Below, piece after piece: positions 17,980 to 29,100 of a stretch of 64,000 nt of DNA. Numbering within the stretch: position 1 is the stretch's first letter; every line of letters begins with the position of its first letter. Made by a program: the position numbers and the translations under genes. The notes under the pieces were generated by a model. The model ran no database searches, was not told where the DNA came from, and saw only the letters and a program-made list of their open reading frames with translations. This stretch comes from Formosa undariae. GTDB lineage: Bacteria; Bacteroidota; Bacteroidia; Flavobacteriales; Flavobacteriaceae. The DNA is taken from assembly GCF_042427615.1 (NCBI RefSeq), contig NZ_JBHMEZ010000011.1, positions 186,001 to 250,000 of the forward strand, written 5' to 3'.

Positions 17980-19851
17980 TTATGGATATAATAGCGTGCT
18001 AGGTTTCCCGAAATTAAGAGCTTGGAATCCAAAATCATCTGTTTCAAAAGAATTGGTTTTAAAAATATTATTTCCTTGGCCCGGAATTTCGGGATAGTAA
18101 GAAAGAGATAATTGAAAAGAACTAAATACCAGATAATCGTTTCGTATTATAAATCCTACTCCAAAAGAAGAATAAATTTTGCTGCTAGAAAGCGAATTTT
18201 GATTACCTCCAATAGTACCTGCTGTAAAATTTAGATAAGGATTTAGCCTAAAACCTAAAAGATTCCAAGGGGAATAAAACTGAGTTTGCATAGCTAACAG
18301 TACTTTTTTGGTTCCGTACATATCAGCATTAAAACCAGGAATACCGGCAGAATAAGTGTTTCGTAAATAATAATTCCGATCGAACCCTAAAGGTTCCACA
18401 TTCTCATTTAAAGACACACGGTCGGCAAGCGAATTTAACCTATCAAAACCTAAAATAATCTGTGGTTTTATAAATTGTCTCATTTTCCATTTTGAGCCCA
18501 ACGGAATCAGATTTGTAAAATACGTTGCACCAATATTAATAGTGGATTGTTCAGATTTAGAATTATTAAAAAACGATTCTGCACCAATAGAGCCACTTAA
18601 ATAGCCCCATTTAAAATATTCTGAAATCGTAAAATTAGTTCCCAAATAATAACGGTTTTCTTCGTTTTTTCGCTGATATCCAGAAGTTATTGAAGCGACT
18701 AAACCAATAGGAACATCCTCTATTAGTCCATCTCTAAAAAGATAGCGGTCTTGAATAAACTGCCTAGAAGCGATTGCTACACTTCCTAGATAAAAATTCT
18801 CATTCGAAAAATAATTAATAGAATCGTATTCGGTAGTTGGAGATTCCTTGTAAGCCACATTAAGATAACGGACAGACGTAATTAAATTAGTGGTCCGTTC
18901 TTCGATTGATTTACCTTTAAAAATGTTGAAAGCATGTCCTGCCCAAAAATCATTAGTTCTGTATTTAAACTGTTCATAACTACGTTCATTTTGATAATTA
19001 GGCAGGGAATCTTTTCTAAACTGTTCATCCAAATAAATTCCACCAGCCCATTTTGTTAAAGGGGAGTAAAAAGTACGTTCTATATTTAATTTTTTTTGAT
19101 AAAAGCCTTCAACATCTATATTATAGTAGATTTCTGATCTAACAAAGGAGTTGTTTATATTAGGAACTACATAATTAAACCGATAACCTGTATTATCATT
19201 GTCATACCTTTTTTCTATAGCATTGTTAAATTCATGTCCGAACCCTAAAAAATTACGCTCGTTAAGAATAACTTTAGTTTTGGATGTAGAAATAGCACCT
19301 TTTACAATAAAACTCCAAGAATCTAAAACTCGAATTTTAACATCGACAGAATCCGAAGTTTGATTTGCTTTTGTTGCCTCAATGTTTACACTCCTAATAA
19401 AACTTTGAGAACGTATTAATCGTTCAGATTCATTTAAGAGCAAGGTGTCTAAATCTGTTTTTTCCTTAAAAAGCAATATATTTCGAATGGCGAAATTCTT
19501 AGATTTAATGTGTGCCTTGTTTCCGAATTCATCAATCCATTTATCAGGTGTTTTAGTCGAGTCTGTTGCAGAATAACCAAAAGGATCTAAGGTTTCAATT
19601 GTGATGCTTCTAATGGGATTACCATGAAAGGACAAGTATGCTCTTTTTATATCATCATTTGCTTTTTTAGGTTTCGTCCTATTGGGTGATTTAAAAATAA
19701 GTTTATGTATGGCCTTTGTGAATTTTCTCTCTTTAGAATAGGTTTGAATTTTCTCATAGATCTGAGTACTATCTTTCGCTTTAACTTGTGCCTTCGCTGA
19801 AAAAGTCAGTAACGACATAAACGCTATTAGATATAAATATTTTATACGCAT
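17980..19851 (-). CDS. Outer-membrane beta-barrel protein, Omp85/surface-antigen-like
   Basis: A 623-residue exported protein with signal peptide (1-21, ending TFSAKA). Residues about 75-175 resemble POTRA-type repeats: IRSITIETLDPFGYS, then an LLFKEKTDLDTLLLNESERLIRSQ-type segment, then a VDVKIRVLDSWS strand. From about 185 onwards the sequence is a series of amphipathic strands ending with LNFGKPSTLLYP, consistent with a 16-strand barrel. It lacks the five POTRA units of BamA, which is encoded separately in this window, so it is probably a distinct Omp85-like or patatin-barrel relative of unknown substrate. It is transcribed alone and divergently from the malic enzyme gene. Confidence 0.78.
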   Translation of the reverse strand: MRIKYLYLIAFMSLLTFSAKAQVKAKDSTQIYEKIQTYSKERKFTKAIHKLIFKSPNRTKPKKANDDIKRAYLSFHGNPIRSITIETLDPFGYSATDSTKTPDKWIDEFGNKAHIKSKNFAIRNILLFKEKTDLDTLLLNESERLIRSQSFIRSVNIEATKANQTSDSVDVKIRVLDSWSFIVKGAISTSKTKVILNERNFLGFGHEFNNAIEKRYDNDNTGYRFNYVVPNINNSFVRSEIYYNIDVEGFYQKKLNIERTFYSPLTKWAGGIYLDEQFRKDSLPNYQNERSYEQFKYRTNDFWAGHAFNIFKGKSIEERTTNLITSVRYLNVAYKESPTTEYDSINYFSNENFYLGSVAIASRQFIQDRYLFRDGLIEDVPIGLVASITSGYQRKNEENRYYLGTNFTISEYFKWGYLSGSIGAESFFNNSKSEQSTINIGATYFTNLIPLGSKWKMRQFIKPQIILGFDRLNSLADRVSLNENVEPLGFDRNYYLRNTYSAGIPGFNADMYGTKKVLLAMQTQFYSPWNLLGFRLNPYLNFTAGTIGGNQNSLSSSKIYSSFGVGFIIRNDYLVFSSFQLSLSYYPEIPGQGNNIFKTNSFETDDFGFQALNFGKPSTLLYP

Positions 19852-20224
19852 TGATTATAAAGACTATTAATTCTGAAGTTATTTAAAGTAGGGAATATAT
19901 CTTGAAAATTGGCGTAAATTTAGTCGCTTTTTAGGTTTTATTTGACTTAAATGCCATTGTTTTTTAACTCATTACGATTGTGTTGGTTTTTATTATTTCA
20001 TTGTTTTAGATCGAAAATAAGCATTACATGTTGTACAGACACCATCTACTAATCTAAACTAGATTTATTAAGGTGTTTTGTGATTTTTGTTAATTAATTG
20101 TTAGTATTCCTAAACATTGATGCATATAATGGTAATTTAATAAAACTATATCGTTTGCGTGAAAAATAGATTAGAGTTTCATCTTTAGGATTGTTACATT
20201 TGTTAGTCATTAACAATTGTAATT
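19852..20224. other. 373-base divergent intergenic region
   Basis: This is the longest gene-free stretch. It separates the reverse barrel gene from maeB and is AT-rich. Apart from the -7 box at 20195-20202, I see no convincing RNA gene, terminator, long repeat or open frame. A reverse-strand TAAATTTA (19922-19915) is a weak match to a -7 box for the barrel gene. Confidence 0.6.
20195..20202 (+). promoter_or_regulatory. Candidate -7 box of maeB
   Basis: TACATTTG matches TAnnTTTG and lies 22 bases before the maeB ATG. No TTTG box at proper spacing was found upstream, so the promoter may depend on another element. Confidence 0.45.
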
Positions 20225-22498
20225 ATGAGTAAACAAAGCAAGAAAAGTGAAGCATTAATTTACCATTCCCACCCAACACCAGGGAAAATAAAAGTTGTTC
20301 CAACAAAAAAATATGCTACCCAAAGAGACTTAGCATTGGCTTATTCGCCAGGAGTTGCAGAGCCTTGTTTAGAAATAGCAGCAAATAAAGAAGATGTTTA
20401 TAAATACACTACTAAAGGAAATTTAGTAGCCGTAATCTCTAATGGTACTGCCGTTTTAGGATTAGGAAATATTGGTCCGGAAGCCTCTAAACCCGTAATG
20501 GAAGGTAAAGGATTATTGTTTAAAATTTTCGCAGATATCGATGTTTTCGATATTGAGGTAGATACCGAGAATGTTGAAGAATTTATTCAAACTGTAAAAA
20601 TGATTGCTCCGACTTTTGGAGGAATTAATTTAGAAGATATTAAAGCACCCGAAGCTTTTGAAATTGAACGTCGTTTAAAAGAAGAATTAGATATTCCAGT
20701 AATGCACGACGATCAGCATGGTACCGCAATTATTTCTGCGGCGGCCTTAATTAATGCATTGGAAATTTCCGAAAAGAAAATTGAAGATGCTCGTATTGTA
20801 ATTAGTGGGGCAGGTGCTGCAGCCATTTCATGTACGCGTTTGTATCAAGCTTTCGGAGCACGACGCGAAAATATTGTAATGTGCGATAGTAAAGGAGTGA
20901 TCCGTAATGATCGTACAAATTTAACTTCAGAAAAAGCAGAATTTGCAACAGATCGCGATATCGATACACTAACCGACGCGATGAAAGATGCCGATGTTCT
21001 TATTGGTTTATCTATGGCTGATGTGGTTACTCCAGATATGTTGTTAATAATGGCCGACAATCCTATTGTGTTTGCCATGGCAAATCCAGATCCGGAGATT
21101 GGTTACCAATTAGCGATAGATACGCGAGACGATATTATTATGGCAACAGGACGTAGCGACCATCCTAACCAAGTTAATAATGTTTTAGGTTTCCCTTTTA
21201 TTTTTAGAGGTGCTTTAGACGTTCGTGCGACAAAAATTAACGAAGAAATGAAAATGGCAGCGGTTGTTGCTTTAGCAGAAATGGCTAAAGAACCTGTGCC
21301 AGAACAAGTAAATATCGCATATGGCGAAACCCGTTTAACGTTTGGTAAAGATTATATTATTCCTAAACCATTCGATCCAAGGTTAATTTCGAAAATTCCA
21401 CCAGCAGTAGCAAGAGCAGCTATGGAAAGTGGTGTTGCAAAAAAACCAATTTTAAATTGGAACGATTACGAAACAGAGTTAGAAGGACGATTAGGTACAG
21501 ATAATAAATTAATTAAATTATTATTTAACCGTGCTAAAATGAATCCGAAGCGTGTTGTTTTTGCTGAAGCTGATAAAATTGAAGTTTTAAAAGCAGCACA
21601 AATTTCATTTGAAGAAGGTATCGCAATTCCTATTTTATTAGGACGTCGTGAAACTATTCTTGAGCTTATGGAAGAACTTGAATTCGATGCTGAAGTAGAA
21701 ATTATCGATCCGAAATCCGATCATGAGCATGATCGTAAAATGCGTTATGCTAAAGTATATTGGGGACAACGCAAACGTCGTGGTGTCACTTTATATGCAG
21801 CAGAAAGCTTAATGCGTGAGCGTAATTATTTCGCTGCTATGATGGTTAATGAAGGCGATGCAGATGCATTAATATCTGGATTCTCTAGAGCATATCCAAC
21901 AGTGGTGAAACCTATGTTAGAAGTTATTGGTATGGCAAAAGGGGCAACTCGAGTAGCAACAACCAATTTAATGATGACACAACGTGGTCCTATGTTTTTT
22001 AGCGATACAGCTATTAACATAAACCCGACAGCAAAAGATTTAGCAACCATTGCAAGAATGACGGCAACTGCGGTAAAAATGTTTGGTTTGGAACCTGTAA
22101 TCGCAATGACGTCGTATTCTAATTTTGGATCTTCAAATAACGATGGAGCTTCAAAAATACGCGAGGCCGTTTCGTATTTACACAGACAATATCCTAAATT
22201 AATTGTAGACGGAGAAGTACAAACAGATTTTGCTTTAAACAACGAATTACTGCAAGAAAAATTTCCGTTTTCTAAATTAGCAGGAAAAAAAGTAAACACA
22301 CTTATTTTTCCAAATTTAGATGCTGCAAACATTACCTATAAAATGCTTAAAGTATTAAATAATGCGGAATCTATTGGTCCAATAATGTTGGGTATGCGTA
22401 AACCTGTTCATATTTTACAATTAGGAGCTAGTGTAGACGAAATAGTAAACATGACGGCAATTGCTGTGGTAGACGCACATCAGAAGTCAAAACGCTAA
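20225..22498 (+). CDS. maeB: NADP-dependent malic enzyme with C-terminal phosphotransacetylase-like domain
   Basis: A 757-residue enzyme that decarboxylates malate to pyruvate and yields NADPH. The N-terminal malic domain carries LAYSPGVAEPC and the MHDDQHGTAIISAAAL metal/substrate segment, followed by an NAD(P)-binding domain with ISGAGAAAISC. From about residue 430 it has a phosphotransacetylase-like domain (MNPKRVVFAEADKIEVL, then ALISGFSRAYPTVVKP). In this family that domain has no transacetylase activity and is thought to serve acetyl-CoA regulation. The length and fusion are normal for MaeB. It appears monocistronic, since ruvA has its own promoter 46 bases downstream. Confidence 0.95.
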   Translation: MSKQSKKSEALIYHSHPTPGKIKVVPTKKYATQRDLALAYSPGVAEPCLEIAANKEDVYKYTTKGNLVAVISNGTAVLGLGNIGPEASKPVMEGKGLLFKIFADIDVFDIEVDTENVEEFIQTVKMIAPTFGGINLEDIKAPEAFEIERRLKEELDIPVMHDDQHGTAIISAAALINALEISEKKIEDARIVISGAGAAAISCTRLYQAFGARRENIVMCDSKGVIRNDRTNLTSEKAEFATDRDIDTLTDAMKDADVLIGLSMADVVTPDMLLIMADNPIVFAMANPDPEIGYQLAIDTRDDIIMATGRSDHPNQVNNVLGFPFIFRGALDVRATKINEEMKMAAVVALAEMAKEPVPEQVNIAYGETRLTFGKDYIIPKPFDPRLISKIPPAVARAAMESGVAKKPILNWNDYETELEGRLGTDNKLIKLLFNRAKMNPKRVVFAEADKIEVLKAAQISFEEGIAIPILLGRRETILELMEELEFDAEVEIIDPKSDHEHDRKMRYAKVYWGQRKRRGVTLYAAESLMRERNYFAAMMVNEGDADALISGFSRAYPTVVKPMLEVIGMAKGATRVATTNLMMTQRGPMFFSDTAININPTAKDLATIARMTATAVKMFGLEPVIAMTSYSNFGSSNNDGASKIREAVSYLHRQYPKLIVDGEVQTDFALNNELLQEKFPFSKLAGKKVNTLIFPNLDAANITYKMLKVLNNAESIGPIMLGMRKPVHILQLGASVDEIVNMTAIAVVDAHQKSKR

Positions 22499-22521
22499 AA
22501 ATAATGCATCATACAGAATGA

Positions 22522-22551
22522 TTTAAAATGTGAAAAAAAATGTTACATTTG
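22522..22551 (+). promoter_or_regulatory. Candidate ruvA promoter
   Basis: TTTA (22522-22525, one mismatch), an 18-base spacer and TACATTTG (22544-22551) match the Bacteroidota consensus. The -7 box ends 21 bases before the ruvA ATG. The unit would include ruvA and sprA. Confidence 0.6.
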
Positions 22552-22572
22552 GAGTTATAACAAAACAAGCAA

Positions 22573-23154
22573 ATGATTTCACATATTCATGGGAAATTGG
22601 TAGAAAAGAACCCAACAGATGTCGTTATAGACTGTAATGGAGTAGGTTATTTTTTAAACATTTCTTTGCATACATATTCTCAAATTCCTGATCAGGAAAA
22701 TATAAAACTATATACTCAACTTTTAGTAAAAGAAGACTCCCATACTTTGTATGGGTTTTCTTCTATTGCCGAACGCGATATGTTTAAACTGCTTATTTCT
22801 GTAAGTGGTATTGGAGCAGGTACAGCACGTACTATGTTGTCTTCGCTAACACCAAAACAAGTTCGAGAAGGAATCGCTAAAGAAGATGTTGCTTTAATCC
22901 AATCGATTAAAGGAATTGGTATAAAAACAGCGCAACGTGTTATTATAGATCTAAAGGATAAAGTTTTAAAGATTTACGATATTGATGAAGTTTCTTTATC
23001 TGCGAGCAATACCAACAAAGATGAAGCGTTATCTGCTTTAGAAGTTCTTGGTTTTGTAAAGAAGCAAGCAGAACGTGCTGTCGATAAGATTGTTACCGCA
23101 GATCCTGATGCATCGGTAGAAACCATCATAAAACAAGCTTTAAAAAATTTATAA
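22573..23154 (+). CDS. ruvA: Holliday junction recognition protein RuvA
   Basis: The 193-residue junction-binding tetramer subunit that loads RuvB. Domain I is the OB-fold (MISHIHGKLVEKNPTDVVID, then GVGYFLNIS). Domain II has the two helix-hairpin-helix motifs (LLISVSGIGAGTARTMLS and LIQSIKGIGIKTAQRVIIDL). Domain III (about 145-193, DEALSALEVLGFVKKQAERAV) contacts RuvB. The length is standard. sprA begins only 6 bases after its stop. The ruvA-sprA neighbourhood is, to my knowledge, common in flavobacteria. Confidence 0.96.
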   Translation: MISHIHGKLVEKNPTDVVIDCNGVGYFLNISLHTYSQIPDQENIKLYTQLLVKEDSHTLYGFSSIAERDMFKLLISVSGIGAGTARTMLSSLTPKQVREGIAKEDVALIQSIKGIGIKTAQRVIIDLKDKVLKIYDIDEVSLSASNTNKDEALSALEVLGFVKKQAERAVDKIVTADPDASVETIIKQALKNL

Positions 23155-23160
23155 TAGATT

Positions 23161-26100
23161 TTGAATACAACCAGATTTAACGCTATTTTTTCTACAATTA
23201 AAACATGTGTTTTTTGTTTTGTTCTGTTATTAGTAAGTGCAAGTGCTTTTGCTCAAGTTGCACCTATAACAGCGCAGGATAGTGTTCAGACTGGTCACAG
23301 TTTGGGACGTATTAATATCGCTAATCCAACGAGTATTGTTTCAAGATATACCTATGATGCCTTTACAGATCGCTATATTTATACAGAATCTGTAGGTGAA
23401 TTTAATATAAATTATCCAGTAATTTTAACACCATCAGAGTTTGAAGAGTTGGTGCAAGCCGAAAATTTAAAGTCGTATTACAAGCAAAAAATTGATGCTT
23501 TCGATGGAAAAAAAGACGGTTCGGAAGATGAAATTAAAAATTTACTACCTCAATTTTATGTGAATTCAAGCTTTTTCGAATCTATTTTTGGAGGAAGTAC
23601 TATTGATGTTATTCCGCAGGGATCGGTAGAAATGGATTTGGGAGTCTTATTTTCTAAACAAGATAATCCTGCATTTTCGCCACAAAACAGAAGCAATTTT
23701 AGTTTCGATTTCGATCAGCGTATTAGTTTAAGTTTATTAGGAAAAGTGGGTACGCGATTACAAGTGACTGCGAATTACGATACCCAATCTACATTCGATT
23801 TTCAGAATTTAATAAAATTAGAATACACACCAACCGAAGACGATATTATCCAAAAAATTGAAGTCGGTAATGTAAGTATGCCTTTAAACAGTTCTTTAAT
23901 AACAGGAGCTCAGAGTTTATTTGGTGTAAAAACACAATTGCAATTTGGTAAAACACGGGTAACCGGAATTTTCTCTGAACAGAAATCGGAAACCAATACA
24001 GTCGTCGCACAAGGTGGAGGTACTTTAGAGGAGTTCGAGTTATTTGCTAGAGACTACGACGAAAATCGTCACTTTTTCTTAGCACAATATTTTAGAGAAA
24101 AGTATGATGCTGCTCTGTCTAATTACCCATATATCAATACTAATGTTCAGATTACCCGTATGGAGGCGTGGATAACTAACCGAACAAATAGTACAGAAAA
24201 TGTAAGGAATATAGTCGGTTTTCAAGATTTAGGAGAATCTAATCCAGAATTTATAGGTTCGGCAGTTAATGTTTTTGGTAGCCCGGGAGCATATCCCGAT
24301 AACGGAAATAACGCTTACGACCCAACAGCAATCGGTCAAGGAAATTCTCAATTAACAACCGCAGTTAGAGATGTTGCAACGGTACAGTCAGGTATCTTGG
24401 TTGGTGGTACAAGTGAAGGAAAAGATTATGCTAAACTTGAAAATGCTAGAAAATTAGTTCAGGGCACAGAATATCTTTTAAATACCCAATTGGGATATGT
24501 GTCCTTAAGTCAGCGATTAAACAACGATGAAATCTTGGCAGTAGCATTTCAATTTACTGTTGGAGGCCAAGTGTATCAGGTGGGGGAATTTGCTAATGAT
24601 GGTGTAGATGCTACGGGTATTGTAGATAGCGGCGATGATTCTCCACAAATTGTAACCAATAATAATTTAGTTTTAAAATTACTTAAAAGTCCAATCACGA
24701 GTGTAGATCAGCCGATTTGGGAGCTGATGATGAAAAACATTTACGATACTGGAGCCTATCAATTAAGTCAGGAAGATTTCAAATTAAACATTTTTTATAA
24801 CGAAGCGTCGCCTTTAAATTATATAAGTCCTGTAAGTGGAGATTTTGGGACAGATTTCGGTGGTGTGCCTATTCAAGAAGTGCCTTTACTGCAATTATTC
24901 AACCTTGATAAGCTAAATTATAATGGAGATCCCCAAGCAGGAGGAGATGGCTTTTTCGATTATGTAAATAATATAACGGTAATACCTTCAAACGGAAAAA
25001 TTGTATTTACCAAAGTGGAACCTTTCGGGGAGTATTTATTCGATGTTTTAGATGTTCCAACAGATTTTGGGAATTACGACGATCCAACGACATATAACGC
25101 GAATCAGAAAAAATATGTTTATAACGAGTTGTACGACGTTACTAAAACAAAGGCATTAGATTATGCCGAAAAGAATAAGTTTCAAATCGCTGGACGTTAC
25201 AAATCTACTGGTGGCGAAGGGATTTCTATTGGGGCTTTTAATGTGCCAAGAGGTTCGGTTTCGGTTACTGCTGGAGGTCGTGTTTTGGTTGAAGGGATTG
25301 ATTATACCGTAAATTATCAGTTAGGTCAAGTTCAGATTTTAGATGAAGCTTTAAAAGCATCAAATACACCGATTCAAGTTTCTACAGAAAATAATGCTGT
25401 ATTTGGTCAGCAAACCAAGCGTTTTATGGGGGTGAATGTAGAGCATCAATTTAGTGATAAATTTGTGTTAGGTGCGACCTTATTAAATTTAAACGAGCGA
25501 CCAATTACTCAAAAAGCAAACTACAGTACAGAACCTATAAATAATACCATTTTCGGATTTAACGGAAACTATTCAACAGAAGTACCATTCTTAACGCGTT
25601 TAGTTAACAAGCTACCTAATATAGATACGGATGTCCCTTCTAACTTATCCCTTCGTGGTGAATTTGCCTATTTAAAACCAGGCGCTCCAAAGGGGACCGA
25701 TTTTGATGGAGAAGTTACGGCTTATGTCGACGATTTCGAAGGCTCACAAAATGCGATTTCATTACTGTCTCAACAATCTTGGTTTTTATCTAGTAGACCT
25801 TTAGAGGTCAGTCTTGCAGAAAATCCAAATGGCGATCTTAATGGTATTCAGAACGGGTACCAACGTGCCTTATTAAACTGGTATACTATAGATCCTATTT
25901 TTTATTCTAGTCAGCGTCCTTCAGAGGTGTCCGACGAGGATATGTCTAGTATATATACCAGTCGTGTATTTATCCAAGAATTATTCCCAGAACAAGGGAT
26001 TGCACAAGGGCAAACCACCGTGATAAACACATTAGATTTAGCCTATTATCCAGAAGAACGCGGACCTTATAATTTCGATCCCAATACTAAAAATGGTACA

Positions 26101-29100
26101 ATTCCTAATCCTGATGCCAGTTGGGCAGGGATAACAAGAGCACTAACATCTACCGATTTTGAGCAGGCCAATGTAGAGTATATCGAATTTTGGTTACAAG
26201 ATCCATTTCAGGAAAACGAAGACAATCCAGGAGGTAAATTAGTTTTTAACTTAGGGAATATCTCTGAAGATCTTATAAAAGATGGTAGAAAGCAATATGA
26301 AAATGGGTTGCCTAAGGATGGAAATTCTGGATTATTACCAACTACAGAATGGGGGACAGTTGTACCCCAAAACCAAGCTTTAATATACGCTTTCGATTCT
26401 CAAGGAAGTGAACGTACAAATCAAGATGTGGGTTACGATGGATATAATGATGCTGAAGAAGGCGTTGTTTTTGGCATTGATTTCGGACCAGATCCATCTA
26501 ACGATAATTATGTGTATTATTTAAATACAACGGGAGATATTTTCGAACGATATAAACGGTATAATGGCGTAGATGGGAATTCGCCAGATGTGTTTAGCGA
26601 TACCAATAGAGGAGCTACGACATTACCGGATGTAGAAGATATTAATCGTGATAATACCATGAACACGATAGATAGTTATTACGAATACGAATTAGATTTA
26701 ACACCTCAAAATTTACCTAATAGCTCTAGCGATTTAGGAAATGTTTCGCCGTCAAATCCATTAGGTGAATATATAAAGGATATAAAAGTAGAGCCTAGAT
26801 TATTAGCAAATGGGCAGTCCACTAATATTAGATGGTATCAATTTAGAATTCCTGTAGAGAGTGCGAATGCAAAATCTGTTGGAGGCATTAGTGATTTAAG
26901 ATCGATTCGATTTGCACGTATGTATCTTAAAGATTTTAGTGAAGAAACGATATTTCGTTTTGGAACACTGGATTTAGTGCGAAGTGATTGGAGACGGTAT
27001 ACGTTGGCTTTAGATGAAGACGATGTGACTCCAGACGATCCTGAAACAGAGTTTTCTGTAGGTGTTATTAGTACTTTAGAAAATGATGGTATTTACCAAT
27101 CGCCTCCAGGTGTAGATCCAGAAGAATTATATAATAATAATACGGTTATTCAGCAAAATGAACAATCTTTAGTTGTTGAAGTTTGTGAGTTAGAAGAAAA
27201 AGATTCAAGAGCTGTTTATAAAAATATTAGTATCGATATGCGTCAATATAAACGCATACGTATGTTTGTGCATGCCGAAGAAGATGGTATTTTAGGATTG
27301 GAGGATTATCCAGTCGCATTTATAAGAATGGGTAACGATTTAACTCAGAATTACTATCAGATTGAAATTCCTTTAAAAGTAAGTGAAGGCTCTACTAGAG
27401 ATGCACTTTGGCCAGAAGAAAATGAGATTAATTTACCCATAGAATTACTGCAAGAAATAAAGGCAATCGGTTTATCTGATGGTACTTTGTTAAACGAAGA
27501 CCCTACATTTTACGATGTAGTTGGTAGCGATTTAAATGCTGTAGCCGATCAATACAGTGGCTATGTTTTAGGACAACACCGTATTGGGATTAAAGGAAAT
27601 CCGAATTTTGGAGATATTAGAACGTTAATGCTTGGTGTTAAAAATGCATCGTCTAACAAACAATGTGGTGTATTTTGGTTTAACGAATTACGTTTATCCG
27701 ATATGGATAACGAAGGTGGTTGGGCTGCGATATTAAGTATGGATTCTAACATCGCAGATTTTGCAAATGTAAGTGCTACAGGACGACAAAGTACATCTGG
27801 TTTTGGTACAATAGAGCAAGGACCAAGTGAGCGTAGTCTTGAAGATGTACAACAATACGATTTGGTTACCAATGTTAATTTAGGACAATTGCTACCTAAA
27901 AAATGGGGCGTGCAATTGCCATTTAATTACGGACAAAGCGAAGAAAGAATTACCCCTAAATACGACGAATATTATCAGGATTTAGAATTAGAAGCCATTT
28001 TAGATAACTCGAACAATAAAGATTCTGTGCTTAATGTAAACGAAAACTACACGAAGCGAAAGAGTATTAATTTTATTGGAGTTAGAAAAATTAGAACTAC
28101 CGAGGCCAAACCTCAGTTTTACGATGTAGAGAACTTTACTTTTAATTATTCATTCAATAAGGTAGAACATCGGGATTTCGAAATTGAAAACTCCGTCGAT
28201 AAAACCGTGCGCTTAGGTGCAAATTATGCTTATAATTTTACGCCAAAATCGATAGAACCTTTTAAGAAAAACGATTCACTTTTCATGGGTAAATATTGGA
28301 AGGTGTTAAAAGACTTCAATTTTAATTACCTGCCTACAACATTTACCGTAAGCTCTAATTTTTTAAGAAATTACAACAAACAAAAGTATAGAGAAGTTGA
28401 ATTGTCTGCTGGTAATATTGGGTTAGACGATTTGTATAGACGTAATTATACATTCGATTTTCAATATACGTTTAGCTATAATATAACCAGAGCGCTTCAA
28501 GTAAACTTTACCACTTCAAAAAATAATATAGTAAGAAATTATTTCGAGGATAATATTATTAATGGTGCTCAAGATCCTACTTTGGATGTCTGGGATGGAT
28601 TTTTAGATATTGGAGATCCAAATAGGCAATACCAACAACTTGGTGTGAATTATGAATTACCATTATATAAAATACCGTTCTTAAGCTTTTTACAAGCGAC
28701 CTATTCGTATACGGGAGATTTTCAGTGGCAGAAAGGATCGGATTTATATGGCGATTTGGAAGTAGATGGCCAAACGTACGATTTAGGGAATACGATACAG
28801 AATGCCAATATACATAACATAAATACATCTATGGAGATGAGTAAGTTCTATAGGTATATTGGTTTAGTGAAGAAGCCTACTATTAAAGATAGACGCGGAC
28901 CTGTATCGGCTAGAAGTCCGAAGGGAGCAGAACAACCAACATCCGACAGTAAAAGTAATGCTTGGGTAAATGCCGCAATAGATATTGCGACTATGGTAAA
29001 ACGTATTCAGGTAAATTATCAGGAAAACAACGGAACTTACTTGCCAGGATATTTAGAAACGCCAGGATTTTTAGGAACTGTTAGACCTACTTTTGGATAT

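Noticed and set aside
21826..22332. 168-residue reverse frame inside maeB
   Set aside because: Antisense to a strongly conserved phosphotransacetylase-like domain, with no recognisable protein features.
27561..27872. 103-residue reverse frame inside sprA
   Set aside because: Fully antisense within sprA, no domain, and no promoter seen.
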